A model generated the notes under the pieces. The model did not search any database. It was given only the letters and a program-made list of their open reading frames with translations, and was not told where the DNA came from. A DNA stretch of 64,000 bases from Brevundimonas variabilis (GTDB lineage Bacteria > Pseudomonadota > Alphaproteobacteria > Caulobacterales > Caulobacteraceae): NCBI RefSeq assembly GCF_014199945.1, contig NZ_JACHOR010000001.1, positions 496,001-560,000 on the forward strand. The letters are read 5' to 3'. Made by a program: the position numbers and the translations under genes. How positions within the stretch are numbered: the stretch's first letter is position 1; each line of letters opens with the position of its first letter. Shown in pieces: positions 24,831 to 33,828 of the stretch.

Positions 24831-25991
24831 TCAACCCTTGTATGACGCAACGGCGGCGACGATCCGGTCCTGGGTCGCTTCGTCCAGATCGGAATGCATC
24901 GGCAGGCTGATCACCACGTCCTTCTTGGCCTCGGTCACCGGCAGGCCCTGCGGCCCGCGCGGGTGATGCTGGTAGGCGGGCTGGAGGTGGCAGGGGATCG
25001 GATAATAGACGGCAGAGGGCACGCCCTGTTCCTTCAGATGAATCGCCAGACCGTCACGGTCGGGGTGTTCGATCGTGTACTGGGCCCAGTTCGAGACATT
25101 GCCCGCCGGCAGGTGGGGCACGGCGGCGACGTGGGGGGCCAGCAGCTCGTTATAGCGGGCTGCGATCCGGGTGCGCCATTCGATCTCATGACCGAAGACC
25201 TTCAGCTTCTCGATCAGGACCGCCGCCTGGACCGTGTCGAGGCGCGAATTCATGCCGACCCGCATGTTCAGATATTTGGTATCGTGCTCGAAGGTGCGGC
25301 CGACCAGGTCCTTGGCCACCGCCTTGCCGTGGACGCGATAGCTGTCGATCTCCTGGGCCAGGTCGTCATCGTCGGTCAGCACCGCTCCGCCGTCGCCGTA
25401 ACAGCCCAGCGGCTTGGCCGGAAAGAAGCTGGTGGTCGTGACATCGGCCCATTTCAGCGGATGATCGCCGTTGATGGTGCAGCCAAAGCCCTGGGCCGAG
25501 TCGGCGATCAGCTTCAGCCCGTGCTTGTCGCACATGGCCTTGATGGCCGGATAGTCGGCGGGTTGACCGAACAGGTCGACGGCGATGACGACCCGGGGCT
25601 TGAGCCTGCCTTCGGCGATCGTCGCCTCGATGGCCGCCTCAAGGTGGCCGGGATCCATGTTGTAGGTCCGGGGATCGATGTCGATGAACACCGGCGTGGC
25701 CCCCAGCCACGGCACGACCTCGGCCGTGGCGCAGAAGGTGAAGCTGGGCACAAAGACGGCGTCGCCCGGGCGGATGCCCCAGGCCATCAGCGGCAGGACC
25801 AGGGCCTCGGTCCCGTTGGCGCAGCCAAGCGCGTGTTTCGCCTGACCGAAGGCCGCAAGATCAGCCTCGAAGGTCCGGACCTGGGGGCCCATGACATAGG
25901 CCCCGCCCTCGACCGCCTCCATGATGGCCGCCTCGATCTTGCCGCCCAGACGCAGGCGCTGGGCCTGGAGATCGATGAAGGGAAGCGACAT
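24831..25991 (-). CDS. DegT/DnrJ/EryC1/StrS-family PLP aminotransferase
   Basis: A 386-residue sugar-nucleotide aminotransferase that puts an amino group on a keto-sugar, usually for surface polysaccharide. PLP-site elements are CANGTEAL, IADSAQGFG and the lysine in SFFPAKPLGCYGDGGA. RVGMNSRLDTVQAAVL, NWAQYTIEH and GVPSAVYYPIPCHLQPAY are typical. ATG 25991 gives the usual MSLPFIDL start. It is divergent from a GmhB-like phosphatase, a pairing that hints at polysaccharide synthesis, although no glycosyltransferases adjoin. Confidence 0.92.
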   Translation of the reverse strand: MSLPFIDLQAQRLRLGGKIEAAIMEAVEGGAYVMGPQVRTFEADLAAFGQAKHALGCANGTEALVLPLMAWGIRPGDAVFVPSFTFCATAEVVPWLGATPVFIDIDPRTYNMDPGHLEAAIEATIAEGRLKPRVVIAVDLFGQPADYPAIKAMCDKHGLKLIADSAQGFGCTINGDHPLKWADVTTTSFFPAKPLGCYGDGGAVLTDDDDLAQEIDSYRVHGKAVAKDLVGRTFEHDTKYLNMRVGMNSRLDTVQAAVLIEKLKVFGHEIEWRTRIAARYNELLAPHVAAVPHLPAGNVSNWAQYTIEHPDRDGLAIHLKEQGVPSAVYYPIPCHLQPAYQHHPRGPQGLPVTEAKKDVVISLPMHSDLDEATQDRIVAAVASYKG

Positions 25992-26129
25992 GGAAAACTC
26001 CTTCTGGCGGCCGGCCGTCATCATGCCCGGGCAGGATGGCGAAGCAGCAGGCTACGATGGTTGCGCCCTCTATCAAAGTCGGCGGCCTGAAGGGGTCACA
26101 TCGCGTTGCGGCTTGCAACGGAGCGGACT

Positions 26130-26669
26130 ATGCGATGGGAGATGACCCCCTCGTCCCGCCCCGCTGTCTTCCTTGATCGCGATGGTGTCCTGATCGAGGA
26201 CAGCGGCTATCCGCATCGGCCCGAGGACCTGGTTCTGATCTCCGGGGCGGCCCGTGCCGTTGCGGCGATCCATGCAGCGGGTGCCCTGGCCATCATCGTC
26301 ACCAACCAGTCCGGCGTCGGCCGCGGCCTGTTCAGCCTTGAACAGATGGAGGCATTCAATGCCCTGCTGGTCGAGAGGCTGGCGGCAGAAGGCGGGCGGA
26401 TCGACGCGGTCTATGCCTGTCCGTTCCATGCTGAAGCCGTGGAGACGCGCTTTCGCCATCCCGATCATCCGGATCGCAAGCCCAACCCCGGCATGATCCT
26501 GAGGGCGGCACGGGACCATGGCGTCGATCTGTCGCGATCACACCTCGTCGGGGACCGCGACAGCGATCTGGAGGCAGCGCGGCGGGCCGGGGTGGTGGGT
26601 CATCTGTTCACGGGCGGTGATCTGTCGGAGTTCGTCGGGGATCGGATCGCATCGCATTTCGTCGCTTGA
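26130..26669 (+). CDS. HAD-IIIA phosphatase, GmhB / histidinol-phosphatase type
   Basis: A 179-residue phosphatase. The order is FLDRDGVLIED (nucleophile Asp), IIVTNQSGVGRG, the insert CPFHAEAVETRF, RKPNPGMI and VGDRDSDLEAARRAG. This matches D-glycero-D-manno-heptose 1,7-bisphosphate phosphatase and the related histidinol-phosphatase domain. The usual zinc loop C-x-H...C-x-C is only half kept: CPFH is present, but the second Cys pair is replaced around HPDHPD. ATG 26130 follows CGGAG; ATG 26142 is possible. The his cluster in this window lacks a histidinol-phosphatase, so either substrate is possible. Confidence 0.82.
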   Translation: MRWEMTPSSRPAVFLDRDGVLIEDSGYPHRPEDLVLISGAARAVAAIHAAGALAIIVTNQSGVGRGLFSLEQMEAFNALLVERLAAEGGRIDAVYACPFHAEAVETRFRHPDHPDRKPNPGMILRAARDHGVDLSRSHLVGDRDSDLEAARRAGVVGHLFTGGDLSEFVGDRIASHFVA

Positions 26670-26723
26670 TGAAATAAGCTGGCGACGCACCGGACGTTGT
26701 GTGCCCCAGCCGAGAGTCGCGTC

Positions 26724-27593
26724 ATGCCCTTCACCGAACGTCAGTGGACCTCGTCCGACAGCCTGACCCTGTTCGCGCGCGACCATGCGCCGGGGCCCGG
26801 CCCGGCCCGTCTGCCGGTCATCGCGATCCATGGACTGACCCGCAACAGCGCCGATTTCGAGGTCATCGCCCCGCTGATCGCCCAGAGCGGGCGGCGGGTG
26901 CTGGCCATCGATGTCCGGGGGCGGGGCCGGTCGGACCGCGCCCCCGATCCCATGACCTATACCCCCGAAGTCTATGCCCGGGACGTGATCGCCCTGATGG
27001 AGCAGACGGGCATCGAACGCGCTGTCTTCATGGGCACCTCGATGGGTGGGCTGATCACCATGGCGCTGACGGCGATCCGGCCGAAAGCCATTGCCGCCGC
27101 CATTCTGAACGACATCGGGCCCGAGGTGTCTCCCGAGGGTCTGGCCCGGATCGCCGCCTATTCCGGCCAGCCAGTCGAGATCAACGACTGGTCCGATGCT
27201 GCGGTCTATGCGCGCCGCATCAATGCCGTCGCCTTTCCCGAGTACACCGACGCCGACTGGGAAGCCTTCGCCCGGCGGACCTTCCGCGAAGGCACGATGG
27301 GCGCGCCGGTGCTGGACTATGATCCCGACATCGCCGTGCCGATCCGGGCGGCAGGGGCGAAGGCGCTCGTGCCCGCCCTCTGGCCATTCTTCAGGCGACT
27401 GGCCCGCAAACGGCCCACCCTGCTGATCCGGGGCGCAACGTCGGACCTGCTGAGCGCCGAGATCGCCGCGAAGATGCGCAAGGCCGCGCCCACGATGGAC
27501 TATGCCGAGGTCCCCGGAATCGGCCACGCCCCGATGCTCCATGAACCCGAGGCGCGCGGCGCCATCTTCGAGTTCCTGGCGGGCGTCGCATGA
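26724..27593 (+). CDS. Alpha/beta hydrolase
   Basis: A 289-residue hydrolase of the alpha/beta fold. IAIHGLTRNSADF forms the oxyanion region, GTSMGGLIT holds the nucleophile Ser, and GIGHAPML provides the catalytic His; an Asp in the DLLSAEIAA region probably completes the triad. The motif spacing suits esterases or C-C bond hydrolases. The substrate cannot be told. It starts 54 bases after the phosphatase gene and may be co-transcribed. Confidence 0.88.
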   Translation: MPFTERQWTSSDSLTLFARDHAPGPGPARLPVIAIHGLTRNSADFEVIAPLIAQSGRRVLAIDVRGRGRSDRAPDPMTYTPEVYARDVIALMEQTGIERAVFMGTSMGGLITMALTAIRPKAIAAAILNDIGPEVSPEGLARIAAYSGQPVEINDWSDAAVYARRINAVAFPEYTDADWEAFARRTFREGTMGAPVLDYDPDIAVPIRAAGAKALVPALWPFFRRLARKRPTLLIRGATSDLLSAEIAAKMRKAAPTMDYAEVPGIGHAPMLHEPEARGAIFEFLAGVA

Positions 27594-27645
27594 GCAGGAA
27601 CGGACCCGGCTCGCATTTCACCGGTCAAGCCTCTATCTATCCGCG

Positions 27646-27882
27646 ATGACTTTCCGACCCACGACGATCGAACGCGCTTATCAGCTGGCTGAAAGCGGAA
27701 CCTGCCGCACGGTCGGCGACATCAAGGTCAAGCTTCAGGCCGAGGGCCACGAGCGGGTTCAGGACCGGCTGTATGGCGGTTCCCTGACGTCGGCCCTGCG
27801 CAAGCTGTGCACGGCCAACTATGTCGCGCCCGAGGGCGAGGACGCAGTGGCCGCCACGCCTGACGATGACGACGACGACTGA
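27646..27882 (+). CDS. Small conserved-type protein with acidic tail, function unknown
   Basis: A 78-residue protein, MTFRPTTIERAYQLAESG, then DIKVKLQAEGHERVQDRL and LTSALRKLCTANY, ending in six Asp. The predicted layout is mostly helical and resembles a small helix-turn-helix or winged-helix fragment, but no family is recognised with confidence. It begins 52 bases after the hydrolase gene. Its TGA directly abuts the TCA (reverse stop) of the next gene, forming TGATCA. Confidence 0.65.
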   Translation: MTFRPTTIERAYQLAESGTCRTVGDIKVKLQAEGHERVQDRLYGGSLTSALRKLCTANYVAPEGEDAVAATPDDDDDD

Positions 27883-28734
27883 TCAGTCGGCGGGCATGCG
27901 CCCGGCATTGACGGCGATCCGTCCGATCAGGCCCTTCACGATCAGGTCCAGCGCCGACCCCTCGCGATAGTCGGCGGCGGCGACGAAATTGACCCGGTCC
28001 TCGGAAATCAGGCTGTAGATCTTCTTCTGGTCCCGTTCGTCCGAACGCGGATCGTAGACGGCGATCGAAAAGCCGCCCTTGGTGTGCATCATCTTCATGG
28101 TGGGAACATCGGTGTCGCCATCGCCCATGAAAATCATCCGGTCGAAGGGGACGGACCGTTCATCATCGGGGATGAAGCGGTTGATCCGCTCGTGCTCCCA
28201 GTGGTTCAGCACACCCTTGTTGATGCGGAAAAGATACTGGGTCTTGGTCGTGTAGTTGACGCCGACCGCTGGCCAGATCGCCACGCCGTCGGCGTCATAG
28301 ACGAATTTCGACGCGAAGACGTGGTGGAAGGCGTCGCGGATCGGACAGCCGTCGATCATCTCCTCCAGCCCGGCGGAGACGATGTAGTGATCGATGTCGA
28401 GGCCGTACCGCTGTCCGAAAGCATTGATCCGGTCGAACCAGCCGAGGCCGGTCAGGTCGGTCTTGAGCCCGTCGAACAGTTTCACGTCCTGGCCATGGTC
28501 GCGCAGCATCGCCCGGGTGATCGGGGTGCCGTTGCGCCGGGCGTGGTCCAGCATCAGCTGCATATACATCAGGATGCCATCGCCATCGGCCGCCCGGGTC
28601 AGGCTCTCGGCCTCGGCCCAGAAGTCACTCTTCTCCATACCGACCGAGGGGATGAAGCTGACCTCCTGCATGTTCCCTCGCGCGAGGGTGCCGTCGAAGT
28701 CATAGATCAGGGCGGTCTTCAGGGGGGCGGCCAT
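27883..28734 (-). CDS. HAD-superfamily phosphatase (phosphoserine phosphatase-like)
   Basis: A 283-residue protein. IYDFDGTLARGN contains the nucleophile and acid Asp, IVSAGLEEMI is motif II with Ser, the Lys is in the TKTQYLFRI region, and MGDGDTDVPTMK is motif IV. This order resembles phosphoserine phosphatase-like HADs with a helical cap at about residues 30-120. The substrate is unknown. It is convergent with the preceding small gene, with no base between the stop codons. Confidence 0.85.
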   Translation of the reverse strand: MAAPLKTALIYDFDGTLARGNMQEVSFIPSVGMEKSDFWAEAESLTRAADGDGILMYMQLMLDHARRNGTPITRAMLRDHGQDVKLFDGLKTDLTGLGWFDRINAFGQRYGLDIDHYIVSAGLEEMIDGCPIRDAFHHVFASKFVYDADGVAIWPAVGVNYTTKTQYLFRINKGVLNHWEHERINRFIPDDERSVPFDRMIFMGDGDTDVPTMKMMHTKGGFSIAVYDPRSDERDQKKIYSLISEDRVNFVAAADYREGSALDLIVKGLIGRIAVNAGRMPAD

Positions 28735-28885
28735 CGGCAGGGTCCAGCGCTCGCAAGCGGTCTTGCCGATCCCATAGCCTGCGAGACCGCCCGTTGAAAC
28801 GGGACATTACATCTCCGTAAGATGCGTGGGCGTGGATCGCTGCTAGGGTTCAGGCTCTCCGATCCGGGATCATGGATATCCGCCG

Positions 28886-31744
28886 ATGAAACTCCGCCTC
28901 CTCGCCACCGCCGCCGCCTCGGCGCTTGTCATCGGCCTGGGGGCCGTCCCGGCTCACGCCCTCGCCCCGGCTGCCGAAGCCCAGGCCGCCGCTCCGGCCG
29001 GCATCGCGGTGCCGCCGCTCGGGTTCGTCAAGCGGACGCTGGCCAATGGCATGGACGTTTATACGGCGCGTGACACCTCGACCTCGAACGTGACGGTCCA
29101 GGTCTGGTACCGCGTGGGATCCAAGGATGACCCCGCCAACCGTTCGGGCTTTGCCCACCTGTTCGAACACCTGATGTTCAAGGCGACGAAGGATTTCCCG
29201 GACGAGACCTTCGACCGTCTGACCGAGGACGTGGGTGGCAACAACAACGCCTTCACCAGCGATGACGTCACGGCCTATTTCGAGACCATCCCGGCCAACC
29301 ATCTGGAGCGTCTGATCTTTGCCGAGGCCAGCCGTCTGGGCTCGCTGGTCGTCAATGAGGATGTGTTCGAGAGCGAGCGCGATGTGGTCAAGGAGGAGTA
29401 CCGCCAGGGCGTCCTGGCCAGCCCCTACGGCCGACTGTTCAGCGTCTTCCTGCCCCAGACGATCTATCAGGAGCATCCCTATCGCCGCACGACGATCGGT
29501 TCGATCGAGGATCTGGACGCAGCGACCATCGAGGACGTGCGCCGGTTCCATGCGACCTACTACAGGCCCGATAACGCCATCCTGATCGTTGCCGGCAATT
29601 TCGACGAGGCGCAGCTGAATGGCTGGGTCGACCAGTATCTGGCCCCGATCAGGAACCCGGACCGGCCCCTGCCCGTCAATGACGTCAAGGAGCCCGAGCC
29701 GACCGGACCGCGCGAGGCGACCTTCCATGCGCCCAACGTCCCTCTGCCCGCCGTCGTCATGGCTTGGCCAACGATCCCCTATGTGGGCGAGGACCGGGCG
29801 GCCCTGACCGTGCTGGACGGCATCCTGTCGACCGGGGAAAGCTCGCGCCTGTATCGCTCGCTGGTCTATGACCAGCAGGTCGCGGCCTCGATCGGCTCCA
29901 GCGCCGATTTCTCGCAGCAGGCCGGGGCGCTATACGCCTTCTCGATCCTGGCCGGTGGCAAGACCCCGGATCAGGGCATCGCCGCCCTGACGGCCGAGAT
30001 CGCCCGTTTCCGCGACGCGCCCGTTACCGACGCCGAACTGACCGAGGCCAAGAACGAGCTGGTGGCCGACGCCCTGCGCAACCGCGAGACCATCGGCGAT
30101 CGCGCGACCGTGCTCGGGTTCGCCCTGATCAACGGCAATGACGCTGCCTATGCCGACCGCGAGATCGCGTCGATCCAGGCCGTGACGGCCGCCGATGTGC
30201 AGAGGGTCGCCAACCGCTATCTGACGCCGGAGCGGTCGATCACCCTCCGCTATCTGGCCGCGGACGAGGCCAATCCGACCTCGCAGCAGACACTGAACGT
30301 CGATGCCCCGGTCAAGGTCGCCGACCTGGCCCCCGTCGGCCAGCTGTTCACCCTGCTGCCCGAGGCCGAGCGGGCACCGTTGCCGGATGTGACCGAGGCC
30401 GTGTCACCGACGACACCCGCCGTGGCCGACTTCCGCCTGGACAATGGCCTGCGGGTTCTGGTCGCGCCCAAGGCGGGGCTCCCGCTGGTTTCGGCAAGGC
30501 TGAGCTTCGACGCCGGATCCGCCGACGACGGAAATGGCAAGGCAGGCGTTGCCTCCATGACGGCCGCCCTGCTGACCCAGGGAACCACGACCCGTTCGGC
30601 CCCCGAGATTGCGACCGAGATCGAGGCCCTGGGCGCATCGATCGGGGCCGGGGCTGGCTCGGACTTCACCAATGTCTTCGCCAATGCCCCGTCGGACGTG
30701 TTCCCCCAGACCGTGGCGTTGATGGCTGACCTGGTGCGCAATCCGACCTTTGCGGAAGAGGAACTGGAGCGGCAACGCACCCAGACCCTCGACTCCCTGA
30801 AGATCGCCCTGTCGACCCCGGGTCCGGTGGCCGGTCAGGCCGCCAGCCGCGTCATCTACGGCGATGCCGCCTACGGGGCTCCGGGCGGGGGCACGCTGAC
30901 GACCATCGCCGGCCTGACGCGCGCCGACGTCGCGGCCTTCCACGGGTCCCGTTACCGGCCATCGGAGGCGACGCTGGTGTTCTCGGGCGACATCACGCCG
31001 GACGCCGCCCGGGCGCTGGCCCAGCAGGCCTTCGGCGACTGGCAGGCCCCTGGCGAGGCCGCAACGCCGTCGGCCGATCCGGCCGGTGCAGCCCTCGCCC
31101 CGCGCGTGGTCGTCATCGACCAGCCGGGTGCCGGTCAGGCGGCGGTGACCGTCGCCCTGCGCAGCGTTCCCCGCTCGGACGACGCCTATTTCCCGCTGAC
31201 CGTCGGCAATACCCTGCTGGGTGGCAGCTTCACCTCGCGCCTCAATCAGGAAATCCGAATCAAGCGGGGTCTCAGCTACGGTACGCGCTCGTCACTGGGC
31301 GTGCGCCGGGACGAGGGCCTCTTCACGGCCTCGGCCCAGACCCGCAACGATGCCGCCGTCGAGGTCGCGGACCTGATCCTGGCCGAGGTCCGGCGTCTGG
31401 GCACGACTCAGCCGACCGAGAGCGAACTGACGACGCGGCGGGCCATCCTGACCGGGGCCTTTGGCCAGTCGCTGGAGACGGTCGACGGTCTGGGCGGCGT
31501 GGTAGCGGGCCTTGCCCTCTACGACATCCCCATGAGCGACCTGGCCACCTATGCCGCCAGCGTCGAGGCCGTGGATGGCCCGGCGATGCAGGCAGCCTTT
31601 GCCGAACACCTGCCGGTCGAACAGGCCAGCCTGGTCATCGTCGGCGATGCCGCCCAGTTCATCGAGGCACTGCGGGCGAAATACCCGAACGTCGAGGTGA
31701 TCCCGCTCGCCGATCTCGATCTGGACAGCGCGGCCCTGAAATAG
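28886..31744 (+). CDS. Periplasmic M16-family zinc peptidase, two-domain
   Basis: A 952-residue secreted protein with a signal peptide (MKLRLLATAAASALVIGLGA, then VPAHA). The first M16 half has the inverted zinc motif H91-L-F-E94-H95 and a downstream Glu in VVKEEYRQG, so it should be active. The second half (from about residue 505, FRLDNGLRVLVAPKAG) keeps the fold but has KAGVASMTAALL where HxxEH would be, so it is the inactive substrate-chamber half. This active/inactive pair is normal for pitrilysin-like exported peptidases. It ends 3 bases from the convergent protease gene. Confidence 0.93.
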   Translation: MKLRLLATAAASALVIGLGAVPAHALAPAAEAQAAAPAGIAVPPLGFVKRTLANGMDVYTARDTSTSNVTVQVWYRVGSKDDPANRSGFAHLFEHLMFKATKDFPDETFDRLTEDVGGNNNAFTSDDVTAYFETIPANHLERLIFAEASRLGSLVVNEDVFESERDVVKEEYRQGVLASPYGRLFSVFLPQTIYQEHPYRRTTIGSIEDLDAATIEDVRRFHATYYRPDNAILIVAGNFDEAQLNGWVDQYLAPIRNPDRPLPVNDVKEPEPTGPREATFHAPNVPLPAVVMAWPTIPYVGEDRAALTVLDGILSTGESSRLYRSLVYDQQVAASIGSSADFSQQAGALYAFSILAGGKTPDQGIAALTAEIARFRDAPVTDAELTEAKNELVADALRNRETIGDRATVLGFALINGNDAAYADREIASIQAVTAADVQRVANRYLTPERSITLRYLAADEANPTSQQTLNVDAPVKVADLAPVGQLFTLLPEAERAPLPDVTEAVSPTTPAVADFRLDNGLRVLVAPKAGLPLVSARLSFDAGSADDGNGKAGVASMTAALLTQGTTTRSAPEIATEIEALGASIGAGAGSDFTNVFANAPSDVFPQTVALMADLVRNPTFAEEELERQRTQTLDSLKIALSTPGPVAGQAASRVIYGDAAYGAPGGGTLTTIAGLTRADVAAFHGSRYRPSEATLVFSGDITPDAARALAQQAFGDWQAPGEAATPSADPAGAALAPRVVVIDQPGAGQAAVTVALRSVPRSDDAYFPLTVGNTLLGGSFTSRLNQEIRIKRGLSYGTRSSLGVRRDEGLFTASAQTRNDAAVEVADLILAEVRRLGTTQPTESELTTRRAILTGAFGQSLETVDGLGGVVAGLALYDIPMSDLATYAASVEAVDGPAMQAAFAEHLPVEQASLVIVGDAAQFIEALRAKYPNVEVIPLADLDLDSAALK

Positions 31745-31747
31745 GGA

Positions 31748-32584
31748 TCAGGCGGACAGGCAGACGACCTGCGCCACGCGCAGGTCGCGCCTGAGCTGTT
31801 CGGAAACCTCGCCGTAGTTGTCGGTCGTGATGTCCTGGGCCAGGACCCGTTCGTCGGGGCGCTGTTCGCCCCGGATGGCAGGGCCATAGGTTTCCGGCGC
31901 GGTCGTATAAACCCGCCCGCGCCGCGGGGACTCGGCGATGGTCACGCCGATCGCACGCCCGCGCGAATCGATCGCCGGAGCGCCGGACAGCCCCGCGAGG
32001 GTGCCGTCGAGCCCTTTGGACCGACCCACCTCGGCCCAGACCAGAACCGGTTCGTCGCGCGCACCGCGTCCGCGGACCCGCAGGATCTCGCGGCCCAGCA
32101 GGCGGGTGGTGATCTCGCCCGGCTCGCCCTGGGGAAAGCCGGGATGAAAGGCGCGCTGTCCCAGCCGCAAAGGGCGCTCAGCCGTGACCGGCAGGGCCGC
32201 GGGCCCACCCTCGGTCATCATCAGGGCGATATCGGCCTTTTCGGCCAACCGGACATCGGCACCGACCGCGCGTCGGTCGCCGACCACCAGGGCCGGACGT
32301 CGGCAGCCCTCGACGACGTGCCGCGCTGTGACCCAGCGCCCGTCTCCGGCGATGGAGAAGGCCGTGCCCGATGCCGGCTGGAATGGCGTGTCGGGGTTGT
32401 TCACCGTGACCATTGGATCAAACAGGGTCACGGGTCCGAGCAGGGCCCCTTCGGCCTCACTGGGTGCCTCGTCCTCCGGCCGGTTCGCCGTGTCCGCATT
32501 CTCGCGACGGCCCAGGGATACGACCACGAGCACGGCGACGACGGCGATGTAGACGGTCCAGTCCGGGAGGCGGGGAAACTGCAT
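31748..32584 (-). CDS. Membrane-anchored trypsin-like serine protease without PDZ domain
   Basis: A 278-residue protein. Residues 10-24 form one N-terminal membrane anchor (VYIAVVAVLVVVSLG), so the protease domain should face the periplasm. The triad is H89 in VTARHVV, D118 in KADIAL and S200 in AGLSGAP, an HtrA-like S1C arrangement. No PDZ domain follows; the C-terminus ends soon after VVCLSA. It lies 6 bases downstream of the DUF350 gene on the same strand, so the two are very probably one operon. The target is unknown. Confidence 0.82.
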   Translation of the reverse strand: MQFPRLPDWTVYIAVVAVLVVVSLGRRENADTANRPEDEAPSEAEGALLGPVTLFDPMVTVNNPDTPFQPASGTAFSIAGDGRWVTARHVVEGCRRPALVVGDRRAVGADVRLAEKADIALMMTEGGPAALPVTAERPLRLGQRAFHPGFPQGEPGEITTRLLGREILRVRGRGARDEPVLVWAEVGRSKGLDGTLAGLSGAPAIDSRGRAIGVTIAESPRRGRVYTTAPETYGPAIRGEQRPDERVLAQDITTDNYGEVSEQLRRDLRVAQVVCLSA

Positions 32585-32590
32585 GGCGGC

Positions 32591-33034
32591 TCAGCCCGTC
32601 AGGGCGGCTGCCGTGATCAGGGCGGTGGCCAGCTTGGCGGCGACCAGCAGCACCGCGGCGGCGATCTCGCCCTTCTGAATCCGCTGGGGCAGGCCGGTCA
32701 GCACCATGTCGACGATCCGGAAGGCCGTGAGCTGGAGTGCAAGCGTTGCGATCCCCCAGATCAGGATGTCCCGGACGGTGGTCGAGACCGACATGGACAC
32801 GGCGAGCGGGATGGCGATACCCAGCAGCACACCCCCAAAGGCCACGGCCGCGGCCGCATTGCCCTCGCGGATGAGCTTGATCTCTTTCCACGGCGTGAGC
32901 ATCGCATAGACGGTGGCCCCAAGCCCCAGCAGCCCGAAGGTCACGACCAGATGCAGGACCAGGACCGGAAATCCGCTGGCGAACGCCTGGACCTCCGGGC
33001 TGGTCAAGGTATCGGTGAAGGAGGGCGACGACAT
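32591..33034 (-). CDS. DUF350 (YjfL-like) membrane protein
   Basis: A 147-residue protein with about four hydrophobic helices: FPVLVLHLVVTFGLLGLGA, VAFGGVLLGIAIPLAVS, ILIWGIATLALQLTAF and the segment around AAAVLLVAAKLATALI. The cytoplasmic loop WKEIKLIREGNAAAA is the DUF350 signature. The family is found beside potassium-channel-like or ATP-grasp genes in other bacteria and has no proven role. ATG 33034 is preferred to an upstream in-frame start that adds 35 residues without a domain. It is the first gene of a pair with the trypsin-like protease. Confidence 0.87.
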   Translation of the reverse strand: MSSPSFTDTLTSPEVQAFASGFPVLVLHLVVTFGLLGLGATVYAMLTPWKEIKLIREGNAAAAVAFGGVLLGIAIPLAVSMSVSTTVRDILIWGIATLALQLTAFRIVDMVLTGLPQRIQKGEIAAAVLLVAAKLATALITAAALTG

Positions 33035-33211
33035 GGACGGAATCGAGAACCGGGGTTGGCTCGCGCAGGCAAGCGCGTACAGAACACACCACAGCCTGTG
33101 CCCGAATCCCGCCCCAATCCGCAAGCGCAGCTTTGCCACACTGTGTGATGAAACTTTACCAAGGCCGCGAGGTTAACCGCGCCCTCACGATTAACACGAA
33201 AACTCAGCTTG

Positions 33212-33619
33212 ATGACCGAACTGAAGACTGTCCTCGTCGTCGCCGCCGCCCTGATAGACGTCGATGGACGCGTGCTGATCGCGCAGCGGCCAGAGGGCAA
33301 ACATATGGCCGGGCTCTGGGAATTCCCGGGTGGCAAGGTCGAACCTGGCGAACGGCCCGAGGCTGCGCTCGTTCGCGAGTTGAACGAGGAGCTCGGCATC
33401 GACGTCACGGAAGCGTGTTTGTCGCCCTTCGTGTTTACCAGCCACGCTTACGAATCCTTTCACCTGTTGATGCCATTGTTCCTTTGTAGACGCTGGTCTG
33501 GTGTGGTCGAACGACGTGAACATGCTGCCTTGGCCTGGGTTCGTCCGAACCGGTTATCGGACTATGCCATGCCGCCCGCCGACGCACCGCTGGTCGCCTG
33601 GTTGCGCGATCTTATTTGA
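33212..33619 (+). CDS. mutT: (Deoxy)nucleoside triphosphate pyrophosphohydrolase, MutT-like Nudix
   Basis: A 135-residue Nudix hydrolase. The Nudix box is complete: GGKVEPGERPEAALVREL followed by NEELGI. The preceding RPEGKHMAGLWEFPG is the typical MutT context, indicating cleavage of oxidised dGTP such as 8-oxo-dGTP. ATG 33212 is chosen over TTG 33209. The 177-base upstream region is AT-richer than average near 33140-33205 and separates it from the divergent DUF350 gene. The Flp pilin gene begins 23 bases downstream. Confidence 0.92.
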   Translation: MTELKTVLVVAAALIDVDGRVLIAQRPEGKHMAGLWEFPGGKVEPGERPEAALVRELNEELGIDVTEACLSPFVFTSHAYESFHLLMPLFLCRRWSGVVERREHAALAWVRPNRLSDYAMPPADAPLVAWLRDLI

Positions 33620-33642
33620 AGCGCCCAGCAAGAAGGGCTCGA

Positions 33643-33828
33643 ATGTTCAAGCTTTTCGTCCGCCTGATCGATGACGAGCGCGGTGCAACCGCCATCGAAT
33701 ACGGCCTGATCATCGCCCTGATGGCAGTCGTCATCCTGACGGCGCTGACGGCCTTTTCCAACACCTCGACCGGCGTGTTCAACGCGGCGATGGCGAGCAT
33801 CGCGGCAGCAATGGGCGGGGGATCCTAG
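33643..33828 (+). CDS. Flp-family type IVb pilin, orphan copy
   Basis: A 61-residue prepilin. A short basic/acidic leader (MFKLFVRLIDDERG) ends in Gly14; processing by prepilin peptidase before Ala15 leaves Glu at +5 and Tyr at +6 (ATAIEYG), the Flp signature, followed by a hydrophobic helix. AGAAGGG precedes the start. No tad/cpa secretion genes are in the window, so this pilin must rely on machinery encoded elsewhere. Its stop codon shares CTAG with the convergent methyltransferase gene. Confidence 0.9.
   Translation: MFKLFVRLIDDERGATAIEYGLIIALMAVVILTALTAFSNTSTGVFNAAMASIAAAMGGGS

Noticed and set aside
33156..33205. TTAA-containing stretch upstream of mutT as a CtrA site
   Set aside because: The two TTAA elements are 14 bases apart, not 7, and the flanks do not match the CtrA consensus.
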